Part shown: positions 48,701-60,463 of the stretch, one piece after another
Numbering within the stretch: position 1 is the first letter of the stretch
How the letters are laid out: each line of letters starts with the position of its first letter
Assembly: GCA_025917655.1 (NCBI GenBank)
Contig: CP084620.1
Coordinates: 682,001 to 746,000, forward strand
Length of the DNA: 64,000 nucleotides
Reading direction: 5' to 3'
Source: Chlorella sorokiniana
Lineage: Eukaryota > Chlorophyta > Trebouxiophyceae > Chlorellales > Chlorellaceae
Program-made: the position numbers and the translations under genes
The notes under the pieces: generated by a model
Database searches by the model: none
What the model saw: only the letters and a program-made list of their open reading frames with translations
Told to the model about the DNA's origin: nothing

Positions 48701-48973
48701 AGCAGCAGCGAGGCGTCGACATCATCTGAAACAGACGAGGAGACGCCCGACGCGGAGGACAGCGGCTCGTCTGGCGGTGAGGAGTCGGATGCAGAGCCCA
48801 GCAAAAGCCCAGCGGAGCCCAGCAGCGGCACTGCCAGGGCCAGCGGCGGCAAGGGGAGCAAAGGAGGCAGGGCAGGAGCAGGGCGGGCTCCCCCAACGAC
48901 AGCAACCCACTCGAGGCAGGGGCGTTGCCGTGCCAGGCCGCGGCGCAAAACGCTCTTGATTCGTTACCTCTGA
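36640..48973 (+). CDS. Strawberry notch / FORGETTER1-type helicase-like protein
   Basis: ATG at 36640 ([11 protein letters not shown]). An N-terminal zinc finger of LSD1 type ([11 protein letters not shown], then [11 protein letters not shown]) precedes a Gln/Ala-rich region. The P-loop domain has [20 protein letters not shown] (Walker A, about 38700), [26 protein letters not shown] then SHKAKNLVP (motif II), and [20 protein letters not shown]. The helicase C domain has [86 protein letters not shown] and [15 protein letters not shown] Ser/Asp/Glu-rich insert lies at about 42330-42930, where plant FGT1 carries a PHD finger. The basic/acidic tail ends KTLLIRYL (stop 48973). In plants FGT1 binds nucleosomes and remodellers for stress memory. 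About eleven one- or two-base losses break the frame. Confidence 0.92.
39528..39563 (+). repeat. (CCCAT)n pentanucleotide repeat at a 3' splice site
   Basis: Five to six CCCAT units form the pyrimidine tract immediately before the CAG acceptor of the helicase exon beginning GCCACAAGG. Expansion would lengthen the intron without touching the code. Confidence 0.85.
39704..39740 (+). repeat. (GT)n microsatellite starting at a splice donor
   Basis: About 18 GT units begin exactly at the donor after CSATGAS in the helicase gene and run into GGGT repeats to about 39780. Every unit is a potential GT donor, so splice choice may be ambiguous. Confidence 0.9.
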
Positions 48974-49460
48974 AACGCTCCGATTCATCGTTTTCTTATC
49001 AACCTGTGAAATCGCATGCAATGAAGACTGGTAGGCAGATTGAGCTGCATCTGCAGACAAATGCAGTTTGTGAGGAGATGACACGAGCGCTGTCTGCCGC
49101 TCGTCGGCCTACTGGCGGTGCAATGCAGTGCTTCCACCAGTGAACCAAGGGAAAGAGGAGAGGTTCTGCTCCTTTCAGATTGGTCTTCAAAAGCATATGC
49201 AGGCTCTCCAAGAGATTGACTTGCCTGCTTTCAGTAGCTGGTGAAGCCACAGTAGGGGCAGCACCTTGCCTCATAGCCCCTGCTAAACAGGCTCCTTCTT
49301 GACTATAGCCCTTCAAACGTGGCTCAATCCTGCAGAATGAGGGCTGCCACGAACTTTCTTTTTCACGTGGGCGTACGCCATGAGCTCCTCAGCCCCTTCT
49401 GCTTCTATTGACCAGATGCTCCCCTTGTCCTCTTAAGCTCCCCCACACTGGCCTGACTTG
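48974..49460. other. Intergenic region between the helicase and cyclin genes
   Basis: About 490 bases of lower GC between two tandem plus-strand genes. It should hold the helicase 3' UTR and the cyclin promoter. No motif recognised. Confidence 0.4.
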
Positions 49461-52400
49461 ATGGAGGTGCCCATCCCCGAGCCCTTCAGCAGCAGAAGGG
49501 ACAGGCACTGTGCACTCAAGCGCCCCACCTTGGGCTTTGAGGGACAGATGGATCATTGCTTCAAGCGGTGAGTGACCTAAATGGCTTGTCGCCTCCTGCA
49601 GGCTCCTGATCCGAGCAGGGGGCGGGCTCAATCTCCCATTGCTCTCGCCTGCAGCTCCAAGGCCTTCATCCTGCGAGCTGGGTCCGTGGAAAGTGAATGC
49701 ACGCAGCTGCAGGCAGGGGGAGCAGGAGTGGGGGCAGCCAGCCTTCGAGCGGCAAACGCTGCCAGCGCCAGCGGCGCAGCCTGCAACCTCGACAGAAAAC
49801 CAGCTGATGCCTGGGGCAGTGGTGGGTCCCAGCGCTGCATCCTGCATGCCTCGCACGTGCTCTGCAGTGGAGGCACGGACGATGGGGCAGAGGCTGCCTT
49901 GGCCGCAGCTGCAGCGCCAGCGGCAGACGACGCCGGCGTGGGCGGGGCCCTCAGGCCCATCCGCACAGCCCCTCAGTGTGCTGCGCCGCCGCAGCAGCAG
50001 CACAAGCAAGAGCGAGTCGAGGCCAAGGGCTTGTTGACGGATGAGTTCCAGGCAGAGCTCGAGGACGCCAACAACTGCGTGAAGCAGCTACTGCTTCCTG
50101 GTGAGCTGGCTGCACTCGCATGGGATGCTGGCTCAAATCGCTGCCTCCAGCCTAAACCTCGGCACCACTGCGACTCATGGCTTGTCACAAGCGCCGCTCT
50201 GCCTGCTTCACTACGCATGTTCAAGCGCTGAATATTTGAACGCATGCCACTCACACCTTGCGGCTTGCAGATGGCGTGCCCTTCACCCCTGTCCACCCCT
50301 CCTGCGTGCTGCTGCCGCTGCTGGAGTGGTTCCACGTGCCCCCCGCCGCCGTGGCCCTCGGTGCCTCCTACTTCCAGCGCCTGATGGCCTCCTGCGACGG
50401 CCTTGCCGCCGACGCCGTCGCCGCCGGCTTCTTCTCCTACCAACCTGGCAAGGACGGCCAGCCGGTGAGACCTGGTTGCAACCCGTGGTTGCCCACTGAA
50501 TTTGTCTGCTCTTCCTCTAAAGTGACGAGCAGGGAACAATTTGGGAGACCAAGAGGCACATCCCTGTTGTTGCCCTGCCACCGAGCCTCCAATGCAAGGG
50601 CCAACTTGGTCAGCCCCTATGCCGTGTCTGCTGAATCCACCCGTGATATCATCGATGCAGGAAGCTGTAATGCATGGGCGCCCAGGCCACGCTTCCCTGC
50701 TGTCAATCCTCTGCACCTGCATGTACCTGGGTAGGTGCTGCTGCTTGCTCCCTCGCATGGCATCGCTTGCCGCACTTGCCCGCAATGATGCGGGCATGGC
50801 TTGGCTGAAGTGCAGTAATGCGTGACCTCCCGCTTCGCAATGTGCTGCGACTTCGATCACTGGGCTGCCAAGCGTGAGCTGCAGCTTGCGTGGTGTAACT
50901 GTGCGATGCATGCCCCGCTGCTTGCCTGCTGCGGCGCAGGCCTCAAGATGTGCGAGGGGCCCAAGTACTCGCACCAGCTGTCCATCATGCTGACCCAAGT
51001 CCACGGGAATACTATCCACAGCGCAGAGGTGAGAAAAGAGCTGCAGGCACAGACGCGCATGCCAGCCGCTGCTCCAAGCGCAGCCATTGCGGGGTCGGCA
51101 GCACACTGTGCAGCTTATAATCTGTCTTCGACGCCCCCTTTGCCTTTTCTTTCATGCGTGAAGGCCCAGGACATGGAGATGAACTGCCTGAAGAAGCTGA
51201 ACTGGCGCTTGGGGCCCTACTGCTGCGCACCGGCGGGCAAGCTAATGGCTGGCTGCTGACGCCTCAGCGCCTTTTCGTCCTGCGCCAATGTCTTGCGCAG
51301 CCGATTTGCCTCTATGTGTGTCAATGTGCCACCCTGCAATGTCCGTGGCAGCGCTGATCAATGCATGTCCTATCGCGCCTGTGCTTGTGCAAGGTACTCC
51401 AAGAGATGATGAACCCCCCTTTTTTAGATAGCCTTGCGTTCAATGTCCGTCCACCCTATCTACTGTTGTTCAACGATCGCCGCCTCTACAGTTTCCATCC
51501 CATTCTATATATCAATTCCTGCCTAAATTCACAACTGCGCATCATTTTCTTTCAACGCGCTCCTGGACCTCCCGAATGGCGATGCTGAGGCCGGGGTGCT
51601 GCCTTGCGCACAGCATCCCTGCCAGCGGCACCGACTGCCGGTGCAGCGAGGGGGCGCTCCCTGGCGAGATGTAAAGTCATAGCGTGTTACCTGCCTCATG
51701 TAAATGTGCTGCTGCTGTGAGCGAGCAGCTGGACCTCCATGTGTAGCTTCACGGGTAACGACAGCGCTCGCCTGCCATGCATGGAACGGCGGCAGCGCTT
51801 GGATGGAAAACCATGCTACCTAGAGAGAGCAGTCATGCGAGGCTCTGATGACTTATAATCACGTGTTTGAATTCCTTTCTATCGGCGCATGTGCCAATTC
51901 CAGTTGTGGGCACGCATGGGCTGCCTTTGGGCCAGGACTTTCCACCAGCGCCACATGACAAGCCGCGCTTCTACATTCAGTCGACGTTCTTGCATGCCTG
52001 TCTTTCTAGTTTGTCTGCATCGTTCAATCGTCTACAATGTCCACATCCTGCCATAGCTTGGCTGAGCTGCAGTCGGTCGAGTTTCCAGGTGGGGTAAGCC
52101 GCATTCTTTGCAGTGCTGAGCATGGAAGACGCCTTTTGGAGTGCTCTGCGGTCCTACGGCTGGTCACCAGGGAGGTGACGTTACTCGGCATCTCTGTTGT
52201 GCTCCTTTTGCACACAGGTTTGAAGCCGTCCCTTCTGCACGAGGAGCTGCCCCCAGTCACGCCTCTGGCGGTGAGGGGCTGCCAATTCTTGGGGCAGGCC
52301 TGCAGGGTGTTCAAGCTTGCTCTTCCGTGCACGTGCAAGAGTGTCCTCGTTGCATATCACACGCAAACACTGCTGCTGTGGCTTTTCTCCCTGATTGCAG

Positions 52401-52865
52401 CCCGTCGACGAGCACTCCTTTGTCCGCACTCGTGCCAGCGGTCCCGCTGCCGCTACGGCCGCCGCCGCCGCCTCGCACCCAACAACGCTCGAGCCAGCCT
52501 GCTCGACATCCTGCTGAGCACCGCTCTGGAGGAGGCCCCGACTGCCCAGAACGCTGAGGCCTTCTGCCTGCCCCCATCATGCCTGCATTCCCTGCGTCGC
52601 CACCAGCTGCGCCAGCCCCTTGGCACCGCCAGCATTGCGCAAGCGCAGCCTGCTTCCTGCGCCTGAGGTGCCTGCTGAGCTGCTGGCAAGCCTCAGGGCT
52701 GGCAGAGGCGCCCACAGCGCTTCTGGGGACGCCAGCCTCAGCCCATCGGGCAGCGGCAGCTGCAGCAGCAGCACTGACCTGGACGACACCGCCGCGTCGA
52801 GCGAGCCAGGCGCCACGCACCCCGCACTTCAGCAGGCCATCAGCTGGATCACGCGCAGAGTGTGA
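49461..52865 (+). CDS. Cyclin-box protein (putative)
   Basis: Exon 1 starts at ATG 49461 (MEVPIPEPFSSRRDRH) and splices at 49568 into an exon beginning SKAFILRAGSVESEC, then a long hydrophilic stretch ending GLLTDEFQAELEDANNCVKQ. The next exon (about 50273-50465) gives TPVHPSCVLLPLLEWFHVPP and VALGASYFQRLMASC, the first cyclin-box helices. After 50940 comes LKMCEGPKYSHQLSIMLTQV, then from about 51164 QDMEMNCLKKLNWRLGPY, which matches the end of a Cyclin_N domain (E-x-L-LN-WRL). Cyclins bind and activate cyclin-dependent kinases. An exon supplying the (A)A(C/A)K-type helix between 50466 and 50938 is not resolved. Downstream exons to a stop at 52865 (LDILLSTALEEAPTAQNAEA, then a Ser-rich tail, ISWITRRV) are assigned tentatively; TGTAA motifs near 51668 and 51698 allow an earlier gene end. 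Confidence 0.6.
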
Positions 52866-53329
52866 GGCGGTGCAGCTGGCGGCGCTTCATCTCAGCAATG
52901 CAGGCTCAGCAATACATATACCAAGTAAGTAGGAAGCATCAAGACCACCTTCCCTCGTGAACAATGTTCAGGAATCAGAGCATTACGGCCTTGCTTTTCT
53001 CATTGCATCCACCATCCAGTTTTCACCTGCATGCACATTCCTGAGCTTTACTCCTAGAGCCCAATAGTTGCGGTGTACGTTAGACCAAGGCTTGACTCAA
53101 CACCTCGCCCACAGAAAGTACCCTGAACATTCAATTTGCATAACCCTCCAGGATAACGATGTAGCCAGGTGGCCTCTTTTGCCCAAGCCTGCACCGCCCC
53201 TTTCATTCTTTCCGTTTGCTTTTCCTGCCCTCTTGCTGCCATTGCGTGCATGTTTGATTGCTTTGTGTTGTGTGCATTTTGGAGTATGATGCAAGCTGAT
53301 TGGCATTGCATACAAGAAAGAGGCTGTGC
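52866..53329. other. Convergent 3' region
   Basis: About 460 AT-richer bases between the tentative cyclin stop and the stop of the FUSC-like gene on the minus strand. No coding or RNA feature recognised. Confidence 0.45.
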
Positions 53330-56300
53330 TCACGATTCAGGTCGATGAAGCGGCAGAATGCTCGAGTCCCCTCCGCCAGCCGCCAGTGCCAGCCCCATGA
53401 CAGTCTGAGCTGCTTCCAGCAGCCTGTCATCGGCAGACCAGCGCTGCTCATCTCCCAGCTCTGCATCCAGGGCCTGGGCCTGGGGCGAATGTCGGCCGAA
53501 GAAAGCACGTGCCAGAGCGAGCGCTAGCCGCCGCACCTGCACCATGAGCAGTGCTGGTGTTGTGGCTCAGCATCGGTGTGGAACGTGGTCTTCTGCAGCA
53601 GCTCTCTGCTGTTATCGCTCAGCATGCTGCTTGTGGGCTGCTTACCGCCCAGCTCATGGAGAAAAGCGTTGCCAGAAACGCCGCTGCCCCGGTGTCTCCA
53701 GCGAATGCCGCTGACGCCTCGGGCCTCGTGCTGGGCTTCTTGCCAGATCCTCGCAGCAGCACAAGCAGGAAAAGCCGCTCCACATGTGTTTGTAGGCTGA
53801 CCACACTCTCGGCCACACTGAGGGTGCAGCAATGGGGGGGCGGGGGCGGCGCGCGAGCACAAGCAGGAGCTTTGGGGCAGTGCCTTAAACAGTGGGCAAT
53901 GTACGCAGATGCGCTGGCTGATGGTGACCGCTGCAAACTGGATGGCGATGCCTACGAGTGTCATGACCACGCGCCACAGGGCCTGCGCTGCGCAGGAGGA
54001 TCGGCGCCGTCAATACGCTGCTGCCCGTGCCAAGCAGCTGGCTGGGCGAGCGTGAGAGGGGGTGCTTTACCAGGCTCCAAAGCACAACGTCCTGTGTGTA
54101 AGCCACCAAGGAGCAGCCAGCCAGCGTTATGCAAAAGGTGATCTGCGGTGGAGGACAGCGCAGGCACTGTCACAGCATGCAAGCGTAAGACTGCCTGGCG
54201 AGACCAGCGCTGCACAGCACACCTGCATGTAAGTGTGCGACGGCGTCCTGGCCGCGGCGGCACCGGACACGCCGCACGCCAGTGCCAGCAGGACCGCGGT
54301 CAACACAAACTTCTGGACAGGGCGGCAGGGCAGGAGACACCCCGCAGGTGTTCTTGTTCACCGCGGTGCAGTGTTGTACAGCTATAGACACAGGCGCCAG
54401 GGGAGAGAGGGAAGAGAGGAGAGAGGAGACTGCTCCTCACCTGGGGGTGGTTGGCGTGGCTGAGGCCGTTTGCCAGCACAACAAAGTAAAGAATGGCCAG
54501 CCCGACAGCCGCCCCCGCCAGCGTGCCCGCCAGCCGCAGCAACCCCTTGCGGATGCTGCTGCCCGCAGAGGACTCAAACAAGACTGTGACAACAATCATC
54601 TGTGCGCATGGGTGGGTGGGTGGGTGAGCAGGCGGGCGGGCGCTCTTGCCTCCCCCTTAGAAGGCAGGGAGCAGCACCACGCAACGCCTCCTCCCTGCTG
54701 GCCTCACCGCCCAGACTGGCCTTCCCTGCAGGGCGCTGGACGCGCTAGGCACAATTTGCAGGAACATCACCGCCAGGTAGCAGACCGAGAACTGCAGGCC
54801 CAGCCGGAGCTGTTCTTCACTGGCTGGCAGCACCTCCAGCACATGGGCCCAGCCCCGCCGCAGCCCTGCCAGGCATGGGCGGCCCTGAATGCTGCCCTGC
54901 TGCCTGGCTGGTGTGATGTCGCGGCGGGACAGGCGAGCGAGCACTTCGCTCTTGTGATTGCCTGGATTGCAGGGGCCAGGGTTTAGGGAGGGAGCTCCCT
55001 GGAGGGCGTGCATGGCAATAGGAGGGGCCTGCACCATATTGAAAGGAAAGCAACTGCCCCTTTCCTGCTGGTAGTACCTGGCAGGTGCCTGGCAGCTTCC
55101 AGCAGCGCCTCCAGCTCAGCTGATGCTGACCTGTCGCAGGTGCCGGGGTGCTGCTGCTGCCAGAGGGACTGCCGATGGCGATGATGGATTCTCTCAGCAC
55201 CTGCATGCCGCTGCGTCCCTCCCCCTGCACCCCAGCCAGTTTCCAGCGTTATGCCAAGTGTACGACCAACCTGAAAAAGATGCCGCCTCACCTCACCCCG
55301 TCCCTGCCCCTCCGAAGCAGCCAGTTGGTGCAAATCCCAAGCTGGCAGCCGTTTAAAGCAGGCCTGGGTCTGTTCTGCCGCGCACGGCTGGTCCCGCGCC
55401 AACGCAGCTGGCAGCACTCTGTAAACCTTCCTGAGCTGCAGCGCAGGGTGGCAGTGACTGCACGTGACGCACCGTGCAGGAGGGATCTAGCACGGATGCA
55501 AAGCGACCGCTCCGTACCCGAGCCCCGGAGCTGAAAATGAGGGCAAAGAGGGTGTGGAGGGCCATGGTGCTGGGATCGGAGCGCAGCTCAGCCGAAGATA
55601 CAGCGGCGGCTTCTCCCAGCCTCAGGAACGCTGCATGGAGCCGCCCCAGGGCCTGCAGCGCCGCCACAAGGGGTGCGTTGCTCTCCAGGGTGGCTGCCAG
55701 GGCCTCGCAGCACTCCTGGAAGGCGGCCGCCACGCCCAGAAGCTCCTGCCGATGCCGGTGGCAGACGGCGGCGTTGAAGGTGCCGCACTGGAGTGGGTAG
55801 AGCAGCATGCCGGTCGAGCTGCGGGGCACATTGCAAATGAGGCAAAGAGGGTCACGCGGAGAGCCACTGTCATACAAGTCACATCTGAGACCTTCCCGTA
55901 TGCTGCGTGCCTGTCGCAGCACCGCTGCTACTGCAACCGTCATGAGGGCCTTCCCACCTGAGCAGGGAGCGGGACAGCACTCCCAGCTGGAAGAATGGCT
56001 TGTAGGGGAGCAGGTGGGTGGGTCTGTAGACATCCAGCTCCCAGCGAGCGGCAGACGCGTGGGTGAGGGCAGCCTGCGCTGGGAGAGCACGCAGCTGTCG
56101 CAACGCCTGCCTGCGCCCAGCAGACGGCGGCGACTCCCAGCCTCCCTGCTGACCTGGCATGAAGTTCCCGCTGCGCACGTCTTCTGGTGCAGGGGCCAGA
56201 TGAGCGGGTACAGCCCTTCGTCAATGCTGAGCTGGCCCTTGGCCCTGCCACTGGCCGCCGCTAGCCGGCCACGCTCATCTGTCGGCCCGCTGGCCACGTC

Positions 56301-57330
56301 AACCGCCTGCTGCATGACCCCGCCTGTGCCACGCAGCGCCGCCGCCAGCTGCTGCCTCGCCAGCATTCCTGCGCAGGCGCTGGACGCGGGAATCCGTGCT
56401 GGGGATGATAGGGAAGCAAAGCGCTGCAGGGACCGTGGGCTGCAACACGGCAGTACAGCGTGCATGGCGTGCCGGGACATGCCTGAGGGCGTGGGCATCA
56501 CAAACGCCGCCGCCAGCACGGCCACCAGGCCGGCCAGCGCCACATACATCACCAGGTACAGCGGCAGCTTCCACAGCTGGCTGCCGGGGTGCGGTAGCCG
56601 CCGCAGAGCGACAGCGTGAAGATCATTGAGCAGAAGAGCAGCGGGAACTTGAGGGCGGGGGGGAGGAGAAGCGCACGACGGTGAGAATAAAAGCGATGGG
56701 AGTGGACAGCGCCAGGAGCACGGCGGCCTGCCGAGGGGTCGGCAAACAAGAGGTGAGGCCGGAGTGCAGCCCTGCTGACCAGCTGCATGTGATGGCGAAT
56801 CGTGTCTCACTGGCTCGCCTTGGTGACGCTGTCTGTGTTTGAGCCGCCGTTGGCCACCAGGGTGAGGTGCTGCACCGCCTCAGCCAGCCCAGCCCCTACC
56901 GCCGCGGCTGGGAGCAGCTCCAGCGTGAGCGCCGTGGCGGGCTTGGAGGCCATGTGGCGGGCAAGCAGCACGAGGCAGCAGTACACCACGATGAGCTACA
57001 CAGCATGGAGGGGGCACACGTTCTGCTGGGCCACGAAGACCAGCCAGGCACCCACGTGAGCTCCTGCAGCTGTGCCACATCTCGCCTGTGGGTTCGTGAA
57101 GTTGGGGTTCAGGGAGAAGGTGTCCCATGCTGGCGGGGGCCCCCACGCTGTCATGGCCAGCAGCACCCCAGCGGCAACCTGCGGGCAGGAGGGTCACAAG
57201 GGCGGGCTGGGCAGCTGCGCTGGCGCTGGGATTGCTTCAGGCACCTGCTGCCCACCTGGGCTCCCCAGCGAGCATCCTGCCGTGAGAAGGACAGCCGACC
57301 CTTGAGCCTGCTCGTCCAAGGAAACCTCAT
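53330..57330 (-). CDS. FUSC-type (fusaric acid resistance / aromatic acid exporter-like) membrane protein
   Basis: ATG at 57330 (MRFPWTSRLKGRLSFSRQDA), then VAAGVLLAMTAW, LIVVYCCLVLLARHM and LWKLPLYLVMYVALAGLVAV as N-terminal membrane helices. A long soluble middle holds helical segments such as QELLGVAAAFQECCEALAAT and LVAALQALGRLHAAFLRLGE. A second membrane block near 54590-53900 includes VVTVLFESSAGSSIRKGLLR then LAGTLAGAAVGLAILYFVVL, the (T)-R-(G)--RL-GTL-GA-(V/L) signature of FUSC domains. The C terminus is FGRHSPQAQALDAELGDEQR then LLEAAQTVMGLALAAG, stop 53330. The family includes bacterial aromatic acid exporters and the plant ALMT-like superfamily; the substrate is unknown. One intron near 57087-56997 appears to use a GC donor. 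Two apparent base losses lie near 56590 and 56661. Confidence 0.65.
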
Positions 57331-57790
57331 CACAATGCAGCCATCATTCGGTGCTGAACCTCTAGGTGTCTGCCTGTTTGAAGCATCTGCAACAGTAGGC
57401 TGGCGCTGGCACCACTCTGCAGCAGCGCCATGTCACCCGCCCAGAGCGCCAAGCAGGCGCGCCTGGCCCCATGCTGTTGAGACTTTCACTTACTACCTGC
57501 AGACAGCATTAGACAGAACACTGCAGTCTATGCATGTACCCAGAAAGCCGACGGAGCGGGAAAAGGCAAACACTTTGCCCACCACCCCAGGCGCATGTCC
57601 ACGTGGCGGCGCCGAGGTGAAGAGCATTCTTCTAGGGTCGGAGGCATGGGCATTTGGACTCGGTAAGGCGTAAGTTGCGAGTTTCATTATTCATAACGCA
57701 AGCGCCAAACGCTGCAAGGACTGGCTGCGTAAACCCCGTTTCTCCGCGTTGGGTGTGAAAACCTCCGTTGCCGCGCCACCTCTTAGCAGC
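57331..57790. promoter_or_regulatory. Divergent intergenic region
   Basis: About 460 bases between the minus-strand FUSC-like start and the plus-strand start at 57791. No convincing coding segment. It probably carries both promoters; no motif can be named. Confidence 0.4.
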
Positions 57791-59129
57791 ATGATAATTG
57801 ACCCGGACCGCGAGCTGTGCATTGCACGGGCTGCCGAGCGGTGTGCGGAGGCTGTTTTTTCGTTTCTGTGCTCCTGTAACGCGGCATGTTCGGCATTGAA
57901 CCAAAGCCTGCAACAAGCGCACGCTGGTGAGCCCGACACCGCTGGAGCCGCCTGTTTGTGACGGCTGTGGGGTGCCGCTCTGTCCTTCGCCGCCACTTCC
58001 TGCAGTAGCGGCCTGCGACACGCTGTTGATGAGTCCCTGGCCATCCCCGCCTGCGCTGCGTGCAGTTGTTGGCTCCATTCCACAGCTGCAACCCATCCCG
58101 CTGCCTGGAGCGTGCGGTGGAGGCGTCAGCGCCCCGCTGGCGCCTCCACCGCTGGCGCAACTGGCGACGCCGGTCAAAGAGCCCCCAAAGTCGCTCTCCT
58201 TCCCCGCCATGGCAGCCGATGCCAGCCTGAACTGGAGCCCAGCAGCTCTGTTCCAGGCACAGGCGCCACAGCCAGTGGGCAGCACCCGCAGCACGGGGCG
58301 TGCCCCACGCCGCGGCGGCCACCACTCGCCGCCCAAGCAGCCGCCGCCGCTGTTTGGCGCGGCGCCGCCGCAGCAGCTGGCGCTCGGCGGGCAGCCGACG
58401 CTGGCAGGCGGCGCCTGGCTGGCCAAGACGGGCAGCAATGTGCAGGCTGAGATGCACGCGACTGGCCTCGTGCACTGGACGTCAGAGGTCAGCGCAAACA
58501 TGGCGGCTCTGGGGGCGGCCGCCGCGGCAGCGCCTGCCACCGCACCCGGCAGCCCGCTGAGCAGCCCCGCGCGGCGGCGCTCATGGCGGTCTGCCGCGAG
58601 GAGGCGGAGCAGGGCCAGCAGCAGCACCAGCAGCACCAGCAGCACACCCTCGCGCGGCTGACATCCAACCTCAGCAGCCACTACTCGGTGGCGGCGGCGG
58701 TGGCCGAGGCGGCAGCCGCGGCGGCCCCCAGCCCGGGGGCCCGCCCTAGCCAAGCAGAAGAGCGACCTTGCCAGCCTGGCACAGCTGGCAGAGGAGGAGT
58801 ATGATGCAGCAGCGGCAGAGGGGGCGCACGTGATGGCCATGCCTGGAGCCGCTGCTGAGGGCCGACAGGCCAGCCAGGCAGAAGCAGCGCAGCAGCCGGC
58901 CAGCGGTGCCTCAAGCCAGGATCACGACTGCGCTGCCGTCGAGGTACAGGCCCAGCACAGCGGTGCGACGTTGAGGCACAAGCGGGACGGCAGGGGCGAA
59001 GACAGCAACACGGCAGCCCCTCAGCCTCCTGCCAAGCGGCAGCGCATGGGCAGCAACTCGCCACAGGCGGACAGCGACAAGGTAGCGACTGCCTCTGGCA
59101 CCCCTGCAGCGCCGGCAGCAGCGTACTGA
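57791..59129 (+). CDS. Unknown Ala/Pro/Gln-rich protein with a basic C-terminal motif
   Basis: An apparently intronless gene. The ATG at 57791 gives MIIDPDRELCIARAAERCAE, then AVFSFLCSCNAACSALNQSL. From about 57925 the frame shifts into LVSPTPLEPPVCDGCGVPLC. A long Pro/Ala-rich region follows to about 58570. A short middle piece in another frame (ALMAVCREEAEQGQQQHQQH, then LARLTSNLSSHYSVAAAVAE) looks real, and from about 58740 the earlier frame resumes as AKQKSDLASLAQLAEEEYDA and ends QPPAKRQRMGSNSPQ, stop 59129. PPAKRQRM resembles a nuclear localisation signal, and CDGCGVPLC is a possible metal-binding knuckle. Three frame switches imply base losses. I do not recognise the family; a nuclear regulatory protein is a guess. 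A spliced, shorter gene is the alternative. Confidence 0.5.
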
Positions 59130-59426
59130 GCCCTAACAGCAGCTTTTACAAGTGTGAGGAGCCCAGAGCTGAGCTTATCTAGCTAGGTGCACACTGCTCA
59201 TCGAAGTGCCCTGATTCTTGATTTCTTGTTGTTTTAATTTTGTTGTTTTAATTGAGACTGGCGTTGCAACACGCTGTGAGAGGACAACATCAATGAAGGG
59301 GGACGTACTAGGCCAGAAGCTGAAGCTGCCCTGGTAGCGCAGAGCGTGATCGCTCGCCAAGCCAGTTTGAGCGGGCTCTTTGCTCGGTTCCTGGGCTTTG
59401 CGTTGTAGCCGCGACGCCGCCCCGCC

Positions 59427-60244
59427 TCAATAGCCGTCCAGCTTGTCCATACGCTCCGCCGCCTTGTTTGCGCTCTGCACGGCCTTGTAGAAGAGGTACC
59501 CGGCGGTGGGGAGGCCGGTGATGGCGAAGAAGCCCAGGATGGGGGTGTAGAGGGGCGAGTCGGGCTGGATGACGTCAAACACGGGCGCTGGTTGGCGTAC
59601 TCGAAAATGGAGCCAACCTGCAGGGAGGGCCAAGGCCGGTGGGCAGTGGCTGGGTGTGTGCAGCGAGGAGCAGACTGGGGACATGGCTGCTGCTTCGCAG
59701 CGTCAGCGGAAGGCGAGCTCACAGTCAGCAACTGGAAGGCATCCAGTCAGCAGTTGGCAAGGGCAGCATGAAAAGAGGGCCTCGAGGACTTCATAAACTT
59801 GCAACCACAGCGCACCGCGGCAATGGCGGTGAAGGCGGAGAAGAGGAGGTATGCGCCAAAGGGCAGGTCGCCGCCGCCCTCCTCCTTCTGCAGCTTGCGC
59901 TCGCGCTCGCGCTGCACCCACACCGGCTCCTCCTCCCGTTGCTGCTGCTGCTGCGAGGCCGGCGCTGTCTGCAACAAGAACCAGATGGCAGGAAAATCTT
60001 TGAGCGCAAGCAGGTGCAAAAGTAACCTGGCGTTTGCAGGAGTGAAGCAGGCAGCAGGTCCACAGGCGGAGGAGCCCACCTGCTGGGTGGCCTGCTCGCT
60101 GCTGCTGTCGCCCTCGGCGCGGGACAAAGACAGCACCCTACGGCGCTGTGGCAGCTGAGTGGTGAACGAGCGGCTGCTGCGGGCCACAAGGGCCGGGCGG
60201 GGCCCTGCAAGCACGGTTGAGAGGTGACCAGCGACAGACTGCAT
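59427..60244 (-). CDS. Small plastid-type membrane protein, function unknown
   Basis: ATG at 60244 (MQSVAGHLSTVLAGPRPALV) begins a Ser/Arg/Ala-rich, acid-poor leader typical of a chloroplast transit peptide. Exon 2 (about 59970-59810) gives PASQQQQQREEEPVWVQRER and GDLPFGAYLLFSAFTAIAA (first helix). Exon 3 (about 59620-59427) gives VGSIFEYANQRPVFDVIQP, then SPLYTPILGFFAITGLPTAG (second helix) and a short charged tail KAAERMDKLDGY. The layout of leader, charged Gln stretch and two helices separated by a conserved-looking loop suggests a thylakoid or envelope protein. I know of no function. One base is missing in the C run before VFDV (59583-59585 on the plus strand). Confidence 0.65.
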
Positions 60245-60463
60245 GGCGGCCAGTAGAAGCAATGCACAAACAGGACGGCGAACCAGATGGATGCGGTGCA
60301 GGCCTTGGCACACATCTAGCATTGGTTGCCAGCAGGATCCGGCTGGCAGGTGAGGTTTCCTGTGAAGGCGGCGCATTGACTATTGGCATCATCATCCGCC
60401 TAGATCAATCAAACCAGCCTTCTTGTATAGGAAGTCCGTGTCTTGCCGCTGCCAGCGCCCCGA
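60245..60463. promoter_or_regulatory. Short bidirectional promoter region
   Basis: Only 219 bases separate the start codons of two divergent genes for probable plastid proteins (59427-60244 on minus and 60464-61547 on plus). It is a good candidate for a shared promoter. No specific element can be identified. Confidence 0.45.

Noticed and set aside
51361-51700. A separate small gene after the cyclin box
   Set aside because: Open frames here are AT-rich with no motif, and TGTAA signals nearby make 3' UTR or intron more likely. I could not decide which.
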